DNA from: CAVXWV01 sp963695415
Lineage (GTDB): Bacteria; Chloroflexota; Anaerolineae; Anaerolineales; UBA4823
Reading direction: 5' to 3'
Length of the DNA: 64,000 nucleotides
NCBI GenBank assembly: GCA_963695415.1
Contig: CAVOGL010000001.1
Coordinates: forward strand, 310,001 to 374,000
The stretch's first letter is position 1. Each line of letters begins with the position of its first letter. Both the position numbers and the translations under genes were made by a program. This document shows positions 1-7,778 of the stretch, one piece after another. The notes under the pieces are model-generated. The model made no database searches and was not told where the DNA came from. It worked only from the letters and a program-made list of their open reading frames with translations.

Positions 1-1
1 G

Positions 2-814
2 GCACATATCCGCATGGATCATAATCCGGTGACAATCGGCATGAATCTGCCTGTGGACATCATCGTGCCCGATCCGGGCAAGATGGATGGCATTCCAGTA
101 GCGGAAAGAAAAGTGCTTTACTTGCTGCACGGCTTGACCGGGGACGCCAGCACCTGGCAGCGCTATTCTTCTATTGAGAACTACGCCTCCACTCACGGGC
201 TCGTGGTGGTGATGCCATCCGCGGGACGCAGTTTTTACACTGACCTGCCCTCCGGTCAGAAATACTTCAGCTATTTGACCGAGGAGCTGCCGCTCTACCT
301 GGAAGATGTATTCAATCTGAAGCCAGAGCGGGAGAACACCTTCATCGCCGGTAATTCAATGGGTGGGTATGGCGCTGTGAAAGCTGCCCTGTTGAGACCA
401 GATCTTTATTCGGCGGCAGCAAGTTTTTCAGGTATTCTCTCATTGGAATTCGTGAACCATTTCCCGGATGACCCGCGCATACATGAATTCAGCCTGATTT
501 TCGGTGATATGAAGAAGCTGGCGGGAAGCCAATATGACCCGGCTGTCTGGCTGCAAGCGGCTGCCTCGCTGGCAGACCGGGATGGGCAGGACGCTGTCCC
601 CAAGCTGTTTATATCCTGCGGGCGCCAGGAAGATGTCTACCCGCTTAGCGGGATGTTTTTCACAGCCTGCAATTCGTTGGGTTTGCAAGCCATATATCAT
701 GAAGAAGATGCCGAACACGACTGGTATTTCTGGGACAGGCAAATTCGATGGTTCCTGGAGGAAGTGCTGGGTGAGGGTCACCAGCACCACAGCGAACCTG
801 GAAGCGAAACTTAA
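2..814 (+). CDS. alpha/beta-hydrolase esterase (EstA/EsterD-like), 5' truncated
   Basis: Putative serine esterase of the S-formylglutathione hydrolase / tributyrin esterase family. The nucleophile elbow GNSMGGYGA gives the catalytic Ser, the oxyanion-side motif LLHGLTGD precedes it, and a late DAEHDWYFWD segment carries the likely catalytic His. The reading frame is open to the window edge (an Ala-His-Ile-Arg run precedes the first Met at 14), and family members usually have a few more N-terminal residues, so the true start probably lies upstream; Met at 14 is the first internal choice. The natural substrate cannot be told from sequence. It is followed directly by a palindromic repeat that could end the transcript. 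Confidence 0.8.
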   Translation, partial: AHIRMDHNPVTIGMNLPVDIIVPDPGKMDGIPVAERKVLYLLHGLTGDASTWQRYSSIENYASTHGLVVVMPSAGRSFYTDLPSGQKYFSYLTEELPLYLEDVFNLKPERENTFIAGNSMGGYGAVKAALLRPDLYSAAASFSGILSLEFVNHFPDDPRIHEFSLIFGDMKKLAGSQYDPAVWLQAAASLADRDGQDAVPKLFISCGRQEDVYPLSGMFFTACNSLGLQAIYHEEDAEHDWYFWDRQIRWFLEEVLGEGHQHHSEPGSET

Positions 815-823
815 TGACCTTTC

Positions 824-869
824 AACCTTGCGAAGGTGGCTGAACTTCAGCTAAAACCTTCGCAAGGTT
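824..869. repeat. dispersed palindromic repeat, copy 1
   Basis: Outer arms AACCTTGCGAAGGT (824-837) and ACCTTCGCAAGGTT (856-869) are perfect inverted repeats around a short inner palindrome (GGCTGAA/TTCAGC). The same element occurs at 2148-2199. Both copies lie just 3' of a gene stop codon, like a REP-type element or transcript end. Confidence 0.85.
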
Positions 870-883
870 AGGTACTAACGGCT

Positions 884-1600
884 TTATCCTCTGCCTTTAC
901 GTGACCACTCTTCAAGCAAATTGGAGTCCGTGATCTCAAATTCAGTGCGGTTGATGTGCACTGCGCCGGATTCGGCAAAACGGTAGAGCAGGCGGCAGAC
1001 GACTTCACGCGTGGTGCCGACCCGCGCTGCCATCTCCTCCAGGGTCAGGTCACGTGAGACGGGCGCCCCGACCGCCGTGGGGTAACTGCGCAGGATCAGG
1101 TTTGCCAGCCTGCCAGCAACAGGTTGGAAAGCCAGTTCCTCGACAATATCACTGGCGCGTAAGGCGCGCTTGAGCACATAACGCGATAATCCCCAGGACA
1201 ATGTCCCGTCTATTAATAGGAAAGGCAGCAGATCATCACGGCACCATAACAGCAGTTCACAATCGACCTTTGCGGTCAAAGCAGCCGGCATGGGTACCTC
1301 GTCCAGGAAGAACCCCAATCCCCAAAATACTTCTCCCTGGTGGATAGTCTCCAGAACCAGGCTGCGCCCTTCAGCCGACTCCTTCACCACGGTCACGTCA
1401 CCCTTCAAAACCAGGAACAGGCAGTCCCAAACGTCCCCATGGTGGACAATCCAATCCCCTGCCTGGTAACGAACTCGCGTCGAGTTCTCCAACAACCTGT
1501 TCAGTTGCGTAACATCCATGTGTGCGAAGAGCGGCACGTCTGCCAGTTTTTGCGCCAGGGTGTCTTTGCGGAAATTCGATTGATTTTCTACGAGGGGCAT
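884..1600 (-). CDS. Crp/Fnr-family transcriptional regulator
   Basis: A 238-residue regulator with an N-terminal cyclic-nucleotide-binding-like beta-roll (about residues 20-135) and a C-terminal Crp-type winged helix-turn-helix (about 165-230; recognition region around GTTREVVCRLLYRF). There is no N-terminal cysteine cluster of the FNR iron-sulfur type, so the effector is unknown. No Shine-Dalgarno sequence precedes the start; instead a TAGAAT box ends 7 nt upstream of the ATG, suggesting a leaderless mRNA. It is divergent from the lipoprotein gene at 1674, a possible target, but no clear inverted-repeat operator was identified. Confidence 0.85.
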   Translation of the reverse strand: MPLVENQSNFRKDTLAQKLADVPLFAHMDVTQLNRLLENSTRVRYQAGDWIVHHGDVWDCLFLVLKGDVTVVKESAEGRSLVLETIHQGEVFWGLGFFLDEVPMPAALTAKVDCELLLWCRDDLLPFLLIDGTLSWGLSRYVLKRALRASDIVEELAFQPVAGRLANLILRSYPTAVGAPVSRDLTLEEMAARVGTTREVVCRLLYRFAESGAVHINRTEFEITDSNLLEEWSRKGRG

Positions 1601-1607
1601 CGCTAAA

Positions 1608-1613
1608 ATTCTA
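1608..1613 (-). promoter_or_regulatory. candidate -10 box of a leaderless promoter (Crp-type gene)
   Basis: TAGAAT on the minus strand, 7 nt before the ATG at 1600. Part of a pattern seen at seven genes here (TANAAT then 6 or 7 nt then the start codon). No -35 element is claimed. Confidence 0.45.
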
Positions 1614-1673
1614 CCCTTAATTTGCGTTAAGGCAAAGACAGGGGAGAAGTTTTGCGCGATATTTCACATAAAG

Positions 1674-2141
1674 ATGGAGCAGAAGGTGCCAGCAATTTCA
1701 CACAGATCACCTCGAATTTTGAGCAGGCTAACGACGCTCGTCGTCACAGCCCTGATTTTAGTGATCACCACAATCGTGCTTGCCGGGTGTGGTCAGGAAA
1801 GCAAAATCTGCCCGCCAGACACAGTTACTTACCTGGACAGTGCGGAAGAGGTCAGGAGCATGCGCACTGTGGTTGACGCTGTCGTGGGCGCACAAGAAAT
1901 CCTGATTGCCGGGAAAAGCACCCAGGTTGACCAGGTGATCCGGGGTGCATTTTGTGATGCCGTTTTGAAGGGTAAGGTGTATGTTGCCTGCGATCTCAGC
2001 ATCGTGAAGTGGGAAGAAAATCCGTTATTTTTGAAGGATTGTGAATTTGAGGTCGAAGATGGGAGCGTGGTTTATGTAGCGGCGCACAACGATACGGCAT
2101 ATTACAAGGGCTGTTCATGCCACACGGGACAGGAACCCTAA
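1674..2141 (+). CDS. putative lipoprotein of unknown function
   Basis: A 155-residue protein with a basic N-terminus, a hydrophobic signal stretch (about residues 19-36) and a lipobox LAGC with the lipidated Cys at residue 39, so it is probably anchored on the outer face of the membrane. The mature part has several Cys residues (CPPD, FCDA, ACDL, DCEF, CSCH) and no family I recognise. An overlapping frame starting with TTG at 1652 has a better ribosome-binding site but encodes no lipobox and is probably a shadow. The gene ends just before the second copy of the palindromic repeat. Confidence 0.65.
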   Translation: MEQKVPAISHRSPRILSRLTTLVVTALILVITTIVLAGCGQESKICPPDTVTYLDSAEEVRSMRTVVDAVVGAQEILIAGKSTQVDQVIRGAFCDAVLKGKVYVACDLSIVKWEENPLFLKDCEFEVEDGSVVYVAAHNDTAYYKGCSCHTGQEP

Positions 2142-2147
2142 CCTTGC

Positions 2148-2199
2148 AACCTTGCGAAGGTGGCTGAACCTGGGGTTCAGCAGAAACCTTCGCAAGGTT
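2148..2199. repeat. dispersed palindromic repeat, copy 2
   Basis: Arms AACCTTGCGAAGGT (2148-2161) and ACCTTCGCAAGGTT (2186-2199) match copy 1 at 824-869 exactly. The inner part GGCTGAACC/GGTTCAGC is also an inverted repeat and is longer than in copy 1. It lies between the lipoprotein stop and the start of the next gene. Confidence 0.85.
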
Positions 2200-2223
2200 A
2201 ATAATTATCATATGGAGAAAAAA

Positions 2224-3000
2224 ATGAAAAATAAAGAAAATCTCGGCGGAATCCTGGCGATCATTGGCGCTTTACTCGGAATCATAGGGCACTTCATCCT
2301 GTTCCAGGCATGGTACCAGATCGGGATGGGAGCAGAATTGGCTGAGCCGGGGTGCGAAATTCTGCTCAAGTACATCCACCCGCTGCTCAGCGATGCAGGC
2401 ATTCTGGCAGGTGTGCTCTTCGCGGTGAGTGCTTATGGCTTCTTCACCCGGCGGAACTGGGCGTTCTTCCTGTCCGTATTGGCGCTGGTACTGGCACTGC
2501 TGGCAGGCTGGTTTATCAACGTGCCCTACATGGCTGCAGACCTGCCTCCGGTGTATTTCGCGCTCTTTTTCCCTTACCTGCTGCTCTATTTCCTGATGCT
2601 GAAACTGGTGGGAGAAGTGTCCTGGAAACTAACACTGCTTGCTCTACTCACAGGAATGGCGTACATTTTCTGCTGGATGAATGGTGTATCGAGCACCAGC
2701 CGCATTATCACCCACGGAGCGCCTATCTTCGTCCTGGTTCAGCGGCTTCACTTCGTTGCGATGGTCGGTTGGGCTGCTGTCACGGTCGGTATCCTGATGA
2801 AGCCGAGTGAATGGATGCGCGTTACGGGGATTACTGCCGGTGTCATCGAGCTAACCGTAGGGATCCCTTTAGCCTGGGTGACTGCTCAGCAGCTTGGGAG
2901 ATTCAGCCTGTTTGCCGTTGCGCCCATAATGTCGTTGGTACTCATCATTTTGCTGGTAGTTCCAAGGTTCTGGAAGCCGGTTTTTCAGGAAGCTGCATGA
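2224..3000 (+). CDS. multi-pass membrane protein, unknown
   Basis: About 258 residues with roughly seven hydrophobic segments, beginning at residue ~8, and few charged residues between them. No catalytic motif is visible and I do not recognise the family. The start at 2224 is chosen because GGAG lies 6 nt upstream; a longer frame from 2152 would translate through the palindromic repeat and is unlikely. It converges on the small membrane protein gene at 3042-3410, with a perfect hairpin between them. Confidence 0.7.
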   Translation: MKNKENLGGILAIIGALLGIIGHFILFQAWYQIGMGAELAEPGCEILLKYIHPLLSDAGILAGVLFAVSAYGFFTRRNWAFFLSVLALVLALLAGWFINVPYMAADLPPVYFALFFPYLLLYFLMLKLVGEVSWKLTLLALLTGMAYIFCWMNGVSSTSRIITHGAPIFVLVQRLHFVAMVGWAAVTVGILMKPSEWMRVTGITAGVIELTVGIPLAWVTAQQLGRFSLFAVAPIMSLVLIILLVVPRFWKPVFQEAA

Positions 3001-3006
3001 ATATAA

Positions 3007-3039
3007 AAGTGCCTGGCACTTTGGAAGTGCCAGGCACTT
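3007..3039. terminator. bidirectional hairpin terminator between convergent genes
   Basis: Perfect 15-bp stem AAGTGCCTGGCACTT / AAGTGCCAGGCACTT with a 3-nt loop, in the 41 bp between the stop codons of two convergent genes. T-rich tails are weak, so it could instead be a REP-like element. Confidence 0.6.
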
Positions 3040-3041
3040 CT

Positions 3042-3410
3042 CTACAAGGGAACCCCAAAAATGTTAAGCAGCCAGACCATCAGCCAGGTGATGACGGCAA
3101 TCGCAATACTGGCTACAACAATTCCTGTATAGCCTCTGACTGAGACGCCTATGAAAAGGCGGGGGCTGACCAACAGGACTACAACCGGTACGATCAAGAA
3201 TACGACCATTCCCAGAAGACCCCCTACCAATGTAATACCAAACCAGGTTAAGAGCAGTAAAACAAAATAACCAACAATAGCAATTATCAGCGAAGCCATT
3301 ATGGCGCTGCCAAAACCTGTTATGGACAAGCCTAGATTGAGCTTGCTGACAATCAATATGACGACTGTTGAAACAACCAGGGCGATAAAAATTCCGAGAA
3401 ATACGCCCAT
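3042..3410 (-). CDS. small membrane protein, phage-holin-4-2 (YvlD-like) type
   Basis: A 122-residue very hydrophobic protein with four predicted membrane helices. The pattern of a Gly-Phe-Gly repeat (ITGFGSAI) after the first helix and a matching segment (VRGYTGIV) before the last helix resembles the PF04020 family of small integral membrane proteins, which is widespread in bacteria and not phage-specific. A strong ribosome-binding site AAGGAGG precedes the ATG. The function of the family is unknown; it is often linked with envelope stress. Confidence 0.65.
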   Translation of the reverse strand: MGVFLGIFIALVVSTVVILIVSKLNLGLSITGFGSAIMASLIIAIVGYFVLLLLTWFGITLVGGLLGMVVFLIVPVVVLLVSPRLFIGVSVRGYTGIVVASIAIAVITWLMVWLLNIFGVPL

Positions 3411-3780
3411 GGAGATACCTCCTTCTATCGAATGGTGGTTTGGTTATTGTAATCCAAATCCGTAAACAATTTCCTATGATGGACCCGAATCACAGGACGC
3501 TTCGAGAAAATCGCAGTGTTGCAGGATTAGAGTTTTCATCTGATTCTGATTCCGTGGAACAATTAATCTTGCTGCTTCGTCTTGTGGTTACGAAATGGTA
3601 ACTCAGATTGCTGTAACCGTGACATCTTAGCCATAATCTGGAACCATGGGTACGATATAAAAAAGAAGAAATAGAAATACAGTGTTACCTGGAAGATGCG
3701 AGGTGAGATGACCGATCCCGAAAATAGATTTGCTGCCCATTCTACACAGTACTTTGATCCATATTCTAATGGAGGAAAAA
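3411..3780. other. intergenic region, 370 bp
   Basis: Divergent spacer between the holin-like gene (minus) and the first LysM gene (plus). It holds the ribosome-binding sites of both genes, at 3411-3425 and about 3772-3776. No tRNA, riboswitch or convincing ORF was seen; promoters for both genes are expected here, but no consensus pair stands out. Confidence 0.5.
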
Positions 3781-4674
3781 ATGCTCCAAAATAAAAGCTT
3801 TTTGCATAAAATTCTGATCATTCTGGTCACTATTACTTTGATTGGGATACCCCTCACCTCAGTATCCGCAGCGACAGGGGACAGGCTGGACTGCAAGCAA
3901 TGGTACACCGTAAAATATGGTGATACGCTCAAAGCAGTTGGTAAAAAGTATGACACCAGCTGGCGCACGATAGCGACACTCAACAACCTGGGTGAACCCT
4001 ACACTCTTTATACCGGACAAAAATTATGCCTGGTTGGGAAACTCATCCCGGCACCTGTCACGGGATCCAATCCGGCAGCCAGTGTGCGTGTATTCGCGGT
4101 AAAGGTTATCGAAGACAAGAATGTCCAGCTTCAGGGGGTGCGTCTGCGCCCCGGCACTCCTTACGTCGTCTATATGAGCAAATATAACAGCCCGATCCCG
4201 GTCTTAATCCGGTTGGGCGTTATCAAGACGGACTCGCGGGGAGAATTCAACCAGACCTTCCAGATCCCCTTTAAGTTAAGGGATGTCGCAAAGATCCGCA
4301 TTCAACTGGATAACGGCTGGAATGACCGCACAGAGAACTGGTTCATCAATGCGACCAGCCAGGGAAACACCGGAGGATATGGCGCTCCCGGGCTCAGGAT
4401 TTCTGTTATATCGGTCGTCAAAGATACCAGCCTGGAGGTCAAGTTCCGCAATGTACCAGCAAATGTTACTTACCAGGTGTACATTGGTAGACCAGGCTCA
4501 AGAATCGACCAGATGGTACGAGTTGGTCAATTCAGGAGCAGCAAAGCCGGGACCTTTACCGCCGGATTTAGCATCCCATCAAAATTTAACCAGCTGGCAA
4601 GACTCGAGATGCGCCTGTACAACAAACCCCTGGATATGGGAGCTGCAGCTCAATTTGATAACCAGACCCGGTAA
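3781..4674 (+). CDS. secreted LysM-domain protein (first of a tandem pair)
   Basis: About 297 residues. A signal peptide (hydrophobic about residues 10-28, cleavage after SVSA) is followed by one LysM domain (WYTVKYGDTL ... LYTGQKLCL, about residues 38-85), which in known families binds peptidoglycan or chitin-like glycans. Two similar beta-rich segments of about 90 residues follow, each built around a VYMS/VYIG strand and a 'G F ... F IP' pattern, so this half appears internally duplicated. The start at 3781 follows GGAGG by 7 nt. The next gene is a close paralogue in the same orientation, indicating local duplication. Confidence 0.8.
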   Translation: MLQNKSFLHKILIILVTITLIGIPLTSVSAATGDRLDCKQWYTVKYGDTLKAVGKKYDTSWRTIATLNNLGEPYTLYTGQKLCLVGKLIPAPVTGSNPAASVRVFAVKVIEDKNVQLQGVRLRPGTPYVVYMSKYNSPIPVLIRLGVIKTDSRGEFNQTFQIPFKLRDVAKIRIQLDNGWNDRTENWFINATSQGNTGGYGAPGLRISVISVVKDTSLEVKFRNVPANVTYQVYIGRPGSRIDQMVRVGQFRSSKAGTFTAGFSIPSKFNQLARLEMRLYNKPLDMGAAAQFDNQTR

Positions 4675-4749
4675 ATCGTTGGGATTTTATGTCGATCGTC
4701 TGTAATTTAGCCCTGGTATTGGCTCCAGTAAAAAGCCAAAAGGTAAAAC

Positions 4750-5647
4750 ATGAAAGGCAAAAGTAAATTAATCATTCAGGTTCTGGTCGTTGTCGTCCTG
4801 GTTTGCAACACTGCATTGTTGGGCTGGAAATCCGTGGATGCTTCATCAATGACAGTCACTAACTGTACCCAATGGCACACGGTGAAATCGGGCGATTACC
4901 TGTACTCGATTGCTAAGCAGTATAGCGTAGAGTGGCGCGATATCGCCAAATTAAACAACCTGGTCAGCCCGTATCTGATCCATCCGGGACAACAATTGTG
5001 CGTGTCGGTGAGTGGGACGACCAATCCCCCAAAACCAACTCCCCCACCTGCCAACCCCACGGTACGTGTCTATGCCACCCAGGTCTGGGAGGATAAGCAG
5101 GTGAACCTGCAGGGCAAGGGTCTGGTTGCAAACAGCGCCTACAGCGTATATCTGAGCAATTTCAAAGGATACAACCCTCCTATCCTCAAAGTTGGCAGTA
5201 TCACTACCGATAAGAACGGAACCTTCAGCAAAAGCTTCAATTTACCAGCGAAAACTTATCGATGTTGCCAAGATCCGGGTGCGGTTGGATAACGGCAAGA
5301 AGGACATCGCCGAGAACTGGTTCATTAACGCTAATGTGTCTGGCAACACAGGTGGTTTCCATGCTCCGCCATTAACCCTGGGTTTCTTGAGTGTAAAACA
5401 AGGTAAATCTGTCAGGGTGAGTGTCAGCAACATCCCAGCCAATGTCTTCTTCAAAGTCTATGTCGGCAAACCCGGGACAAGTTTAAACCAAATGTTCCAG
5501 GTAGATTGGTTAAAAAGCCCACAGGGAAAGAATGTGAGTGTGGATTTTGCCATCCCTGCTCAATTCAGCAGCACCACCAGCCTGGAATTACGCCTGGTAA
5601 ACACGCAAATAGAAATGTTTGCACAAATGCCGTTTACCAACAAGTAG
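4750..5647 (+). CDS. secreted LysM-domain protein (second of pair), frameshifted as sequenced
   Basis: Paralogue of the preceding gene: signal peptide, LysM domain (WHTVKSGDYL ... LIHPGQQLCV), a short Pro-rich linker, then two beta-rich repeats. The frame breaks at AAAA (5251-5254): reading three A's instead of four joins 'NLPAK' to 'LIDVAKIRVRLDNG', matching the paralogue (PFKLRDVAKIRIQLDNG). The pieces are 4750-5292 and 5192-5647. A one-base homopolymer insertion is the simplest explanation, either a sequencing error or a recent inactivating mutation. If intact it would be about 299 residues and exported. Confidence 0.75.
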
Positions 5648-5678
5648 TTTATTTACACAAAGGACACAAAGTCAGAAT

Positions 5679-5720
5679 GAAGGTGCACGAAGGATCTAAA
5701 TGTATACCTGGTGCACCTTC
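5679..5720. terminator. stem-loop between convergent genes
   Basis: GAAGGTGCAC (5679-5688) pairs with GTGCACCTTC (5711-5720). It lies between the LysM gene (plus) and btuD (minus). No U-tract is obvious; it may be a terminator or an mRNA 3'-end hairpin. Confidence 0.4.
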
Positions 5721-5749
5721 GAAATCTTGTCGCTGATATTCAGAAGACC

Positions 5750-6532
5750 CTAACCAACTTCACCAGGGAGGATGATAGGAACACCGGTTTCTGGATGGGA
5801 GATGACTTCAACCGGTGTCTGGTAAGCGCGGCTGAGCACTTCAGGCACCAAAACATCCTCAGGAGATCCGATGCAGGTCAACCTGCCCTTTTCCAGCAGG
5901 GCTACCCGGTCAGAGAAGCTAGAAACCAGGTTCAAATCATGCATCGCCATCATCACCGCCAGTTCCTGTTCGCGGGCAAGCTGCCGCACCAGCAGAAGAA
6001 GGTTCGCCTGGTGCTGTAGATCCAGGTGGTTGGTAGGCTCGTCAAGCAAGAGCACAGGCGTGGATTGTGCCAACGCACGTGCCAGCAGAACGCGCTGCTG
6101 TTCCCCGCCGGAAAGACTGGCAATGTGCCGTTCTGCGAATGATTCAAGCCCAGTCTGCACCAACGCTTGCTGGACAGCTTGTCGATCTGCTGCGCTATCC
6201 CTGCCCAGCCAGCCCATATAAGCGGTACGCCCCATCATGACTGCCTGCTCTACCGTATATGCCCCCCCCAGCTGGCGTGCCTGAGGCACAACTGCCAGCA
6301 ACCGTGCGCGTTGGCTGGGTGATAATGTTGATAATTCGTGACCATTGATGTGTATATTTCCCGAATTGGCAGACAGCAGACCACTGACCGCGCGGATCAA
6401 TGTGGTTTTCCCTGCACCATTGGGTCCAATCAATGCCAGTATTTCACCCGGTTTTACCTGGAGAGACACATCGTCTACGGCAATGGTCTTGCCATATGTA
6501 ACAGTCAAGGAATGGATAGTTAAAGCACTCAT
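5750..6532 (-). CDS. btuD: vitamin B12 / iron-complex ABC transporter ATPase
   Basis: A 260-residue ABC ATPase with Walker A GPNGAGKTT (about residues 36-44), signature LSGGEQQR (140-147), Walker B VLLLDEP (160-166) and H-loop AMHDL. Its order and sequence class (FecE/BtuD/HmuV) match importers of cobalamin, heme or siderophores. It starts 10 bp after the permease gene. The cobalamin riboswitch ahead of the operon makes corrinoid the likely substrate. It energises import from the cytoplasmic face. Confidence 0.85.
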   Translation of the reverse strand: MSALTIHSLTVTYGKTIAVDDVSLQVKPGEILALIGPNGAGKTTLIRAVSGLLSANSGNIHINGHELSTLSPSQRARLLAVVPQARQLGGAYTVEQAVMMGRTAYMGWLGRDSAADRQAVQQALVQTGLESFAERHIASLSGGEQQRVLLARALAQSTPVLLLDEPTNHLDLQHQANLLLLVRQLAREQELAVMMAMHDLNLVSSFSDRVALLEKGRLTCIGSPEDVLVPEVLSRAYQTPVEVISHPETGVPIILPGEVG

Positions 6533-6542
6533 CTCAACAGCC

Positions 6543-7568
6543 TCACCAGAAAACTTCGCGCTTTGCCCGGCGTAAGATCCATAAGAAGAATGGCGCTCCT
6601 GCCAGAGCCGTGACGATACCCACTGGCAGGGTGGAGGGCGCCAGCAGAATACGAGCCAGTATGTCAGCGAGCAGAAGGGCAGAGGCGCCCATCAGGATCG
6701 AGATCGGGATCAGGCGTTTGTAATCCGCAGTCCAAACAATGCGCACGATGTGAGGTACCACGAGACCGATGAAACCAATAATGCCAGAAAATGCCACTGC
6801 GACCGCTGTAGTGAGAGAGGCTGTAACGATGATAAAAACCTTGGCGCGATCGACGTTCAGTCCCATCTGCCGGGCTTCATCTTCACCAAACTGGAGAACA
6901 TTTAGTGCATGACCGGTCAGCGATAACAAACCCATCCCGATCAGCATATACGGCAGTGCAGCCAACACCGGATCCCACCCTGCCATAGGAGATCCGCCGT
7001 TCAAAAACGCGATCGCACGGTAGATCTGGCGGTCCGAGCGCAGCATGAGGAAGGAGGTAAGAGCTGCGGCAAAAGAACCGACGGCCACACCGGCAAGGAT
7101 CAGTGTGGTCAGCGGGACGATGCTGTTTACCCGGGCGAGGTTATACACAATGAGGACCGTAAGCAAAGCACCGATGAAGGCAGCCACTGGTATCAAGTAA
7201 AACCCCAGCGTGTTCTCGGGCCAGCGCAGTGACATGGCGATCACCGCACCCAAGCCGGCTCCGGACGCTACACCGATCAGATACGGATCTGCCAGGGGGT
7301 TACGGAAAAGACCCTGGTAGGCTGCCCCGCTGCTGGCGAGGGCAGCTCCGGTGAGAGCAACCAGGATGGTGTGCGGTACGCGCACGGCTGTTACGATCGT
7401 GGTGAACGCTAAAGACCAGTCGGATTGCAGTTGGACTCCAGGGAGAGAACCGATAATGATCCTGATGATGGTCAAAGGGGGGATAAAAACGGCTCCAAGC
7501 GCGATGGAAAGAACCAGCGCGATAGCGAGTATCAAAGAATTTATTAAGTATGGGTGCCGGCGGATCAT
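6543..7568 (-). CDS. btuC: FecCD/BtuC-type ABC transporter permease
   Basis: A 341-residue permease with about ten hydrophobic segments and the family landmarks RVPHTILVALTGAALASSG (about residues 63-81), RNPLADPYLIGVASGAG and GIIGFIGLVVPHIVR (coupling region). It would form the membrane channel with the ATPase encoded downstream. No clear Shine-Dalgarno sequence precedes the ATG; a TAAAAT box ends 7 nt upstream, so btuC and btuD may also be transcribed independently of btuF as a leaderless mRNA. The 205-bp gap to btuF holds the 54-bp tandem repeats. Confidence 0.88.
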   Translation of the reverse strand: MIRRHPYLINSLILAIALVLSIALGAVFIPPLTIIRIIIGSLPGVQLQSDWSLAFTTIVTAVRVPHTILVALTGAALASSGAAYQGLFRNPLADPYLIGVASGAGLGAVIAMSLRWPENTLGFYLIPVAAFIGALLTVLIVYNLARVNSIVPLTTLILAGVAVGSFAAALTSFLMLRSDRQIYRAIAFLNGGSPMAGWDPVLAALPYMLIGMGLLSLTGHALNVLQFGEDEARQMGLNVDRAKVFIIVTASLTTAVAVAFSGIIGFIGLVVPHIVRIVWTADYKRLIPISILMGASALLLADILARILLAPSTLPVGIVTALAGAPFFLWILRRAKREVFW

Positions 7569-7575
7569 CGGAATG

Positions 7576-7581
7576 ATTTTA
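7576..7581 (-). promoter_or_regulatory. candidate internal -10 box before btuC
   Basis: TAAAAT on the minus strand, 7 nt before the btuC ATG, downstream of the repeat array. Same layout as other leaderless-type starts in the window. Confidence 0.35.
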
Positions 7582-7595
7582 CTTCGAGAAAAGCC

Positions 7596-7614
7596 GGCGG
7601 GTAAGAAACCCGCC
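7596..7614. repeat. hairpin GGCGGGT/ACCCGCC next to repeat array
   Basis: Seven-bp perfect stem with loop AAGAA. It reads like a diverged half of the adjacent repeat unit (GGCAGGTA/TACCTGCC) and directly abuts copy 1. Confidence 0.6.
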
Positions 7615-7616
7615 CT

Positions 7617-7778
7617 ACATTCAGGTTACCTGTAGGGCAGGTATCCTTACCTGCCGGGATAAATATCACTACATTCAGGTTACTTGTAGGGCAGGTATCC
7701 TTACCTGCCGGGATAAATATCACTACATTCAGGTTACCTGTAGGGCAGGTATCCTTACCTGCCGGGATAAATATCACT
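7617..7778. repeat. three direct tandem copies of a 54-bp palindrome-containing unit
   Basis: Copies at 7617-7670, 7671-7724 and 7725-7778 differ by a single base (C to T in copy 2, at the TTACCTG/TTACTTG position). Each unit contains the hairpin GGCAGGTA-TCCT-TACCTGCC. The array lies between btuF and btuC, and copy 3 overlaps the btuF stop codon. There are no spacers, so it is not a CRISPR. It resembles REP-type elements that mark or stabilise mRNA 3' ends. Confidence 0.92.

Noticed and set aside
1652..1876. 74-codon ORF with a good ribosome-binding site and TTG start
   Set aside because: It overlaps the lipoprotein frame, which has a clear signal peptide and lipobox; the shorter ORF has no recognisable feature.
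2152..2223. Upstream extension of the membrane protein gene
   Set aside because: It runs through the palindromic repeat, and a ribosome-binding site precedes the Met at 2224.
7565..7777. 70-codon ORF with repeated protein sequence (FIPAGKDTCP)
   Set aside because: It is only the translation of the three 54-bp repeat units and has no plausible start; not a gene.
7617..7778. Possible CRISPR array
   Set aside because: Three units are directly adjacent with no variable spacers and the unit is 54 bp; no cas genes are present.
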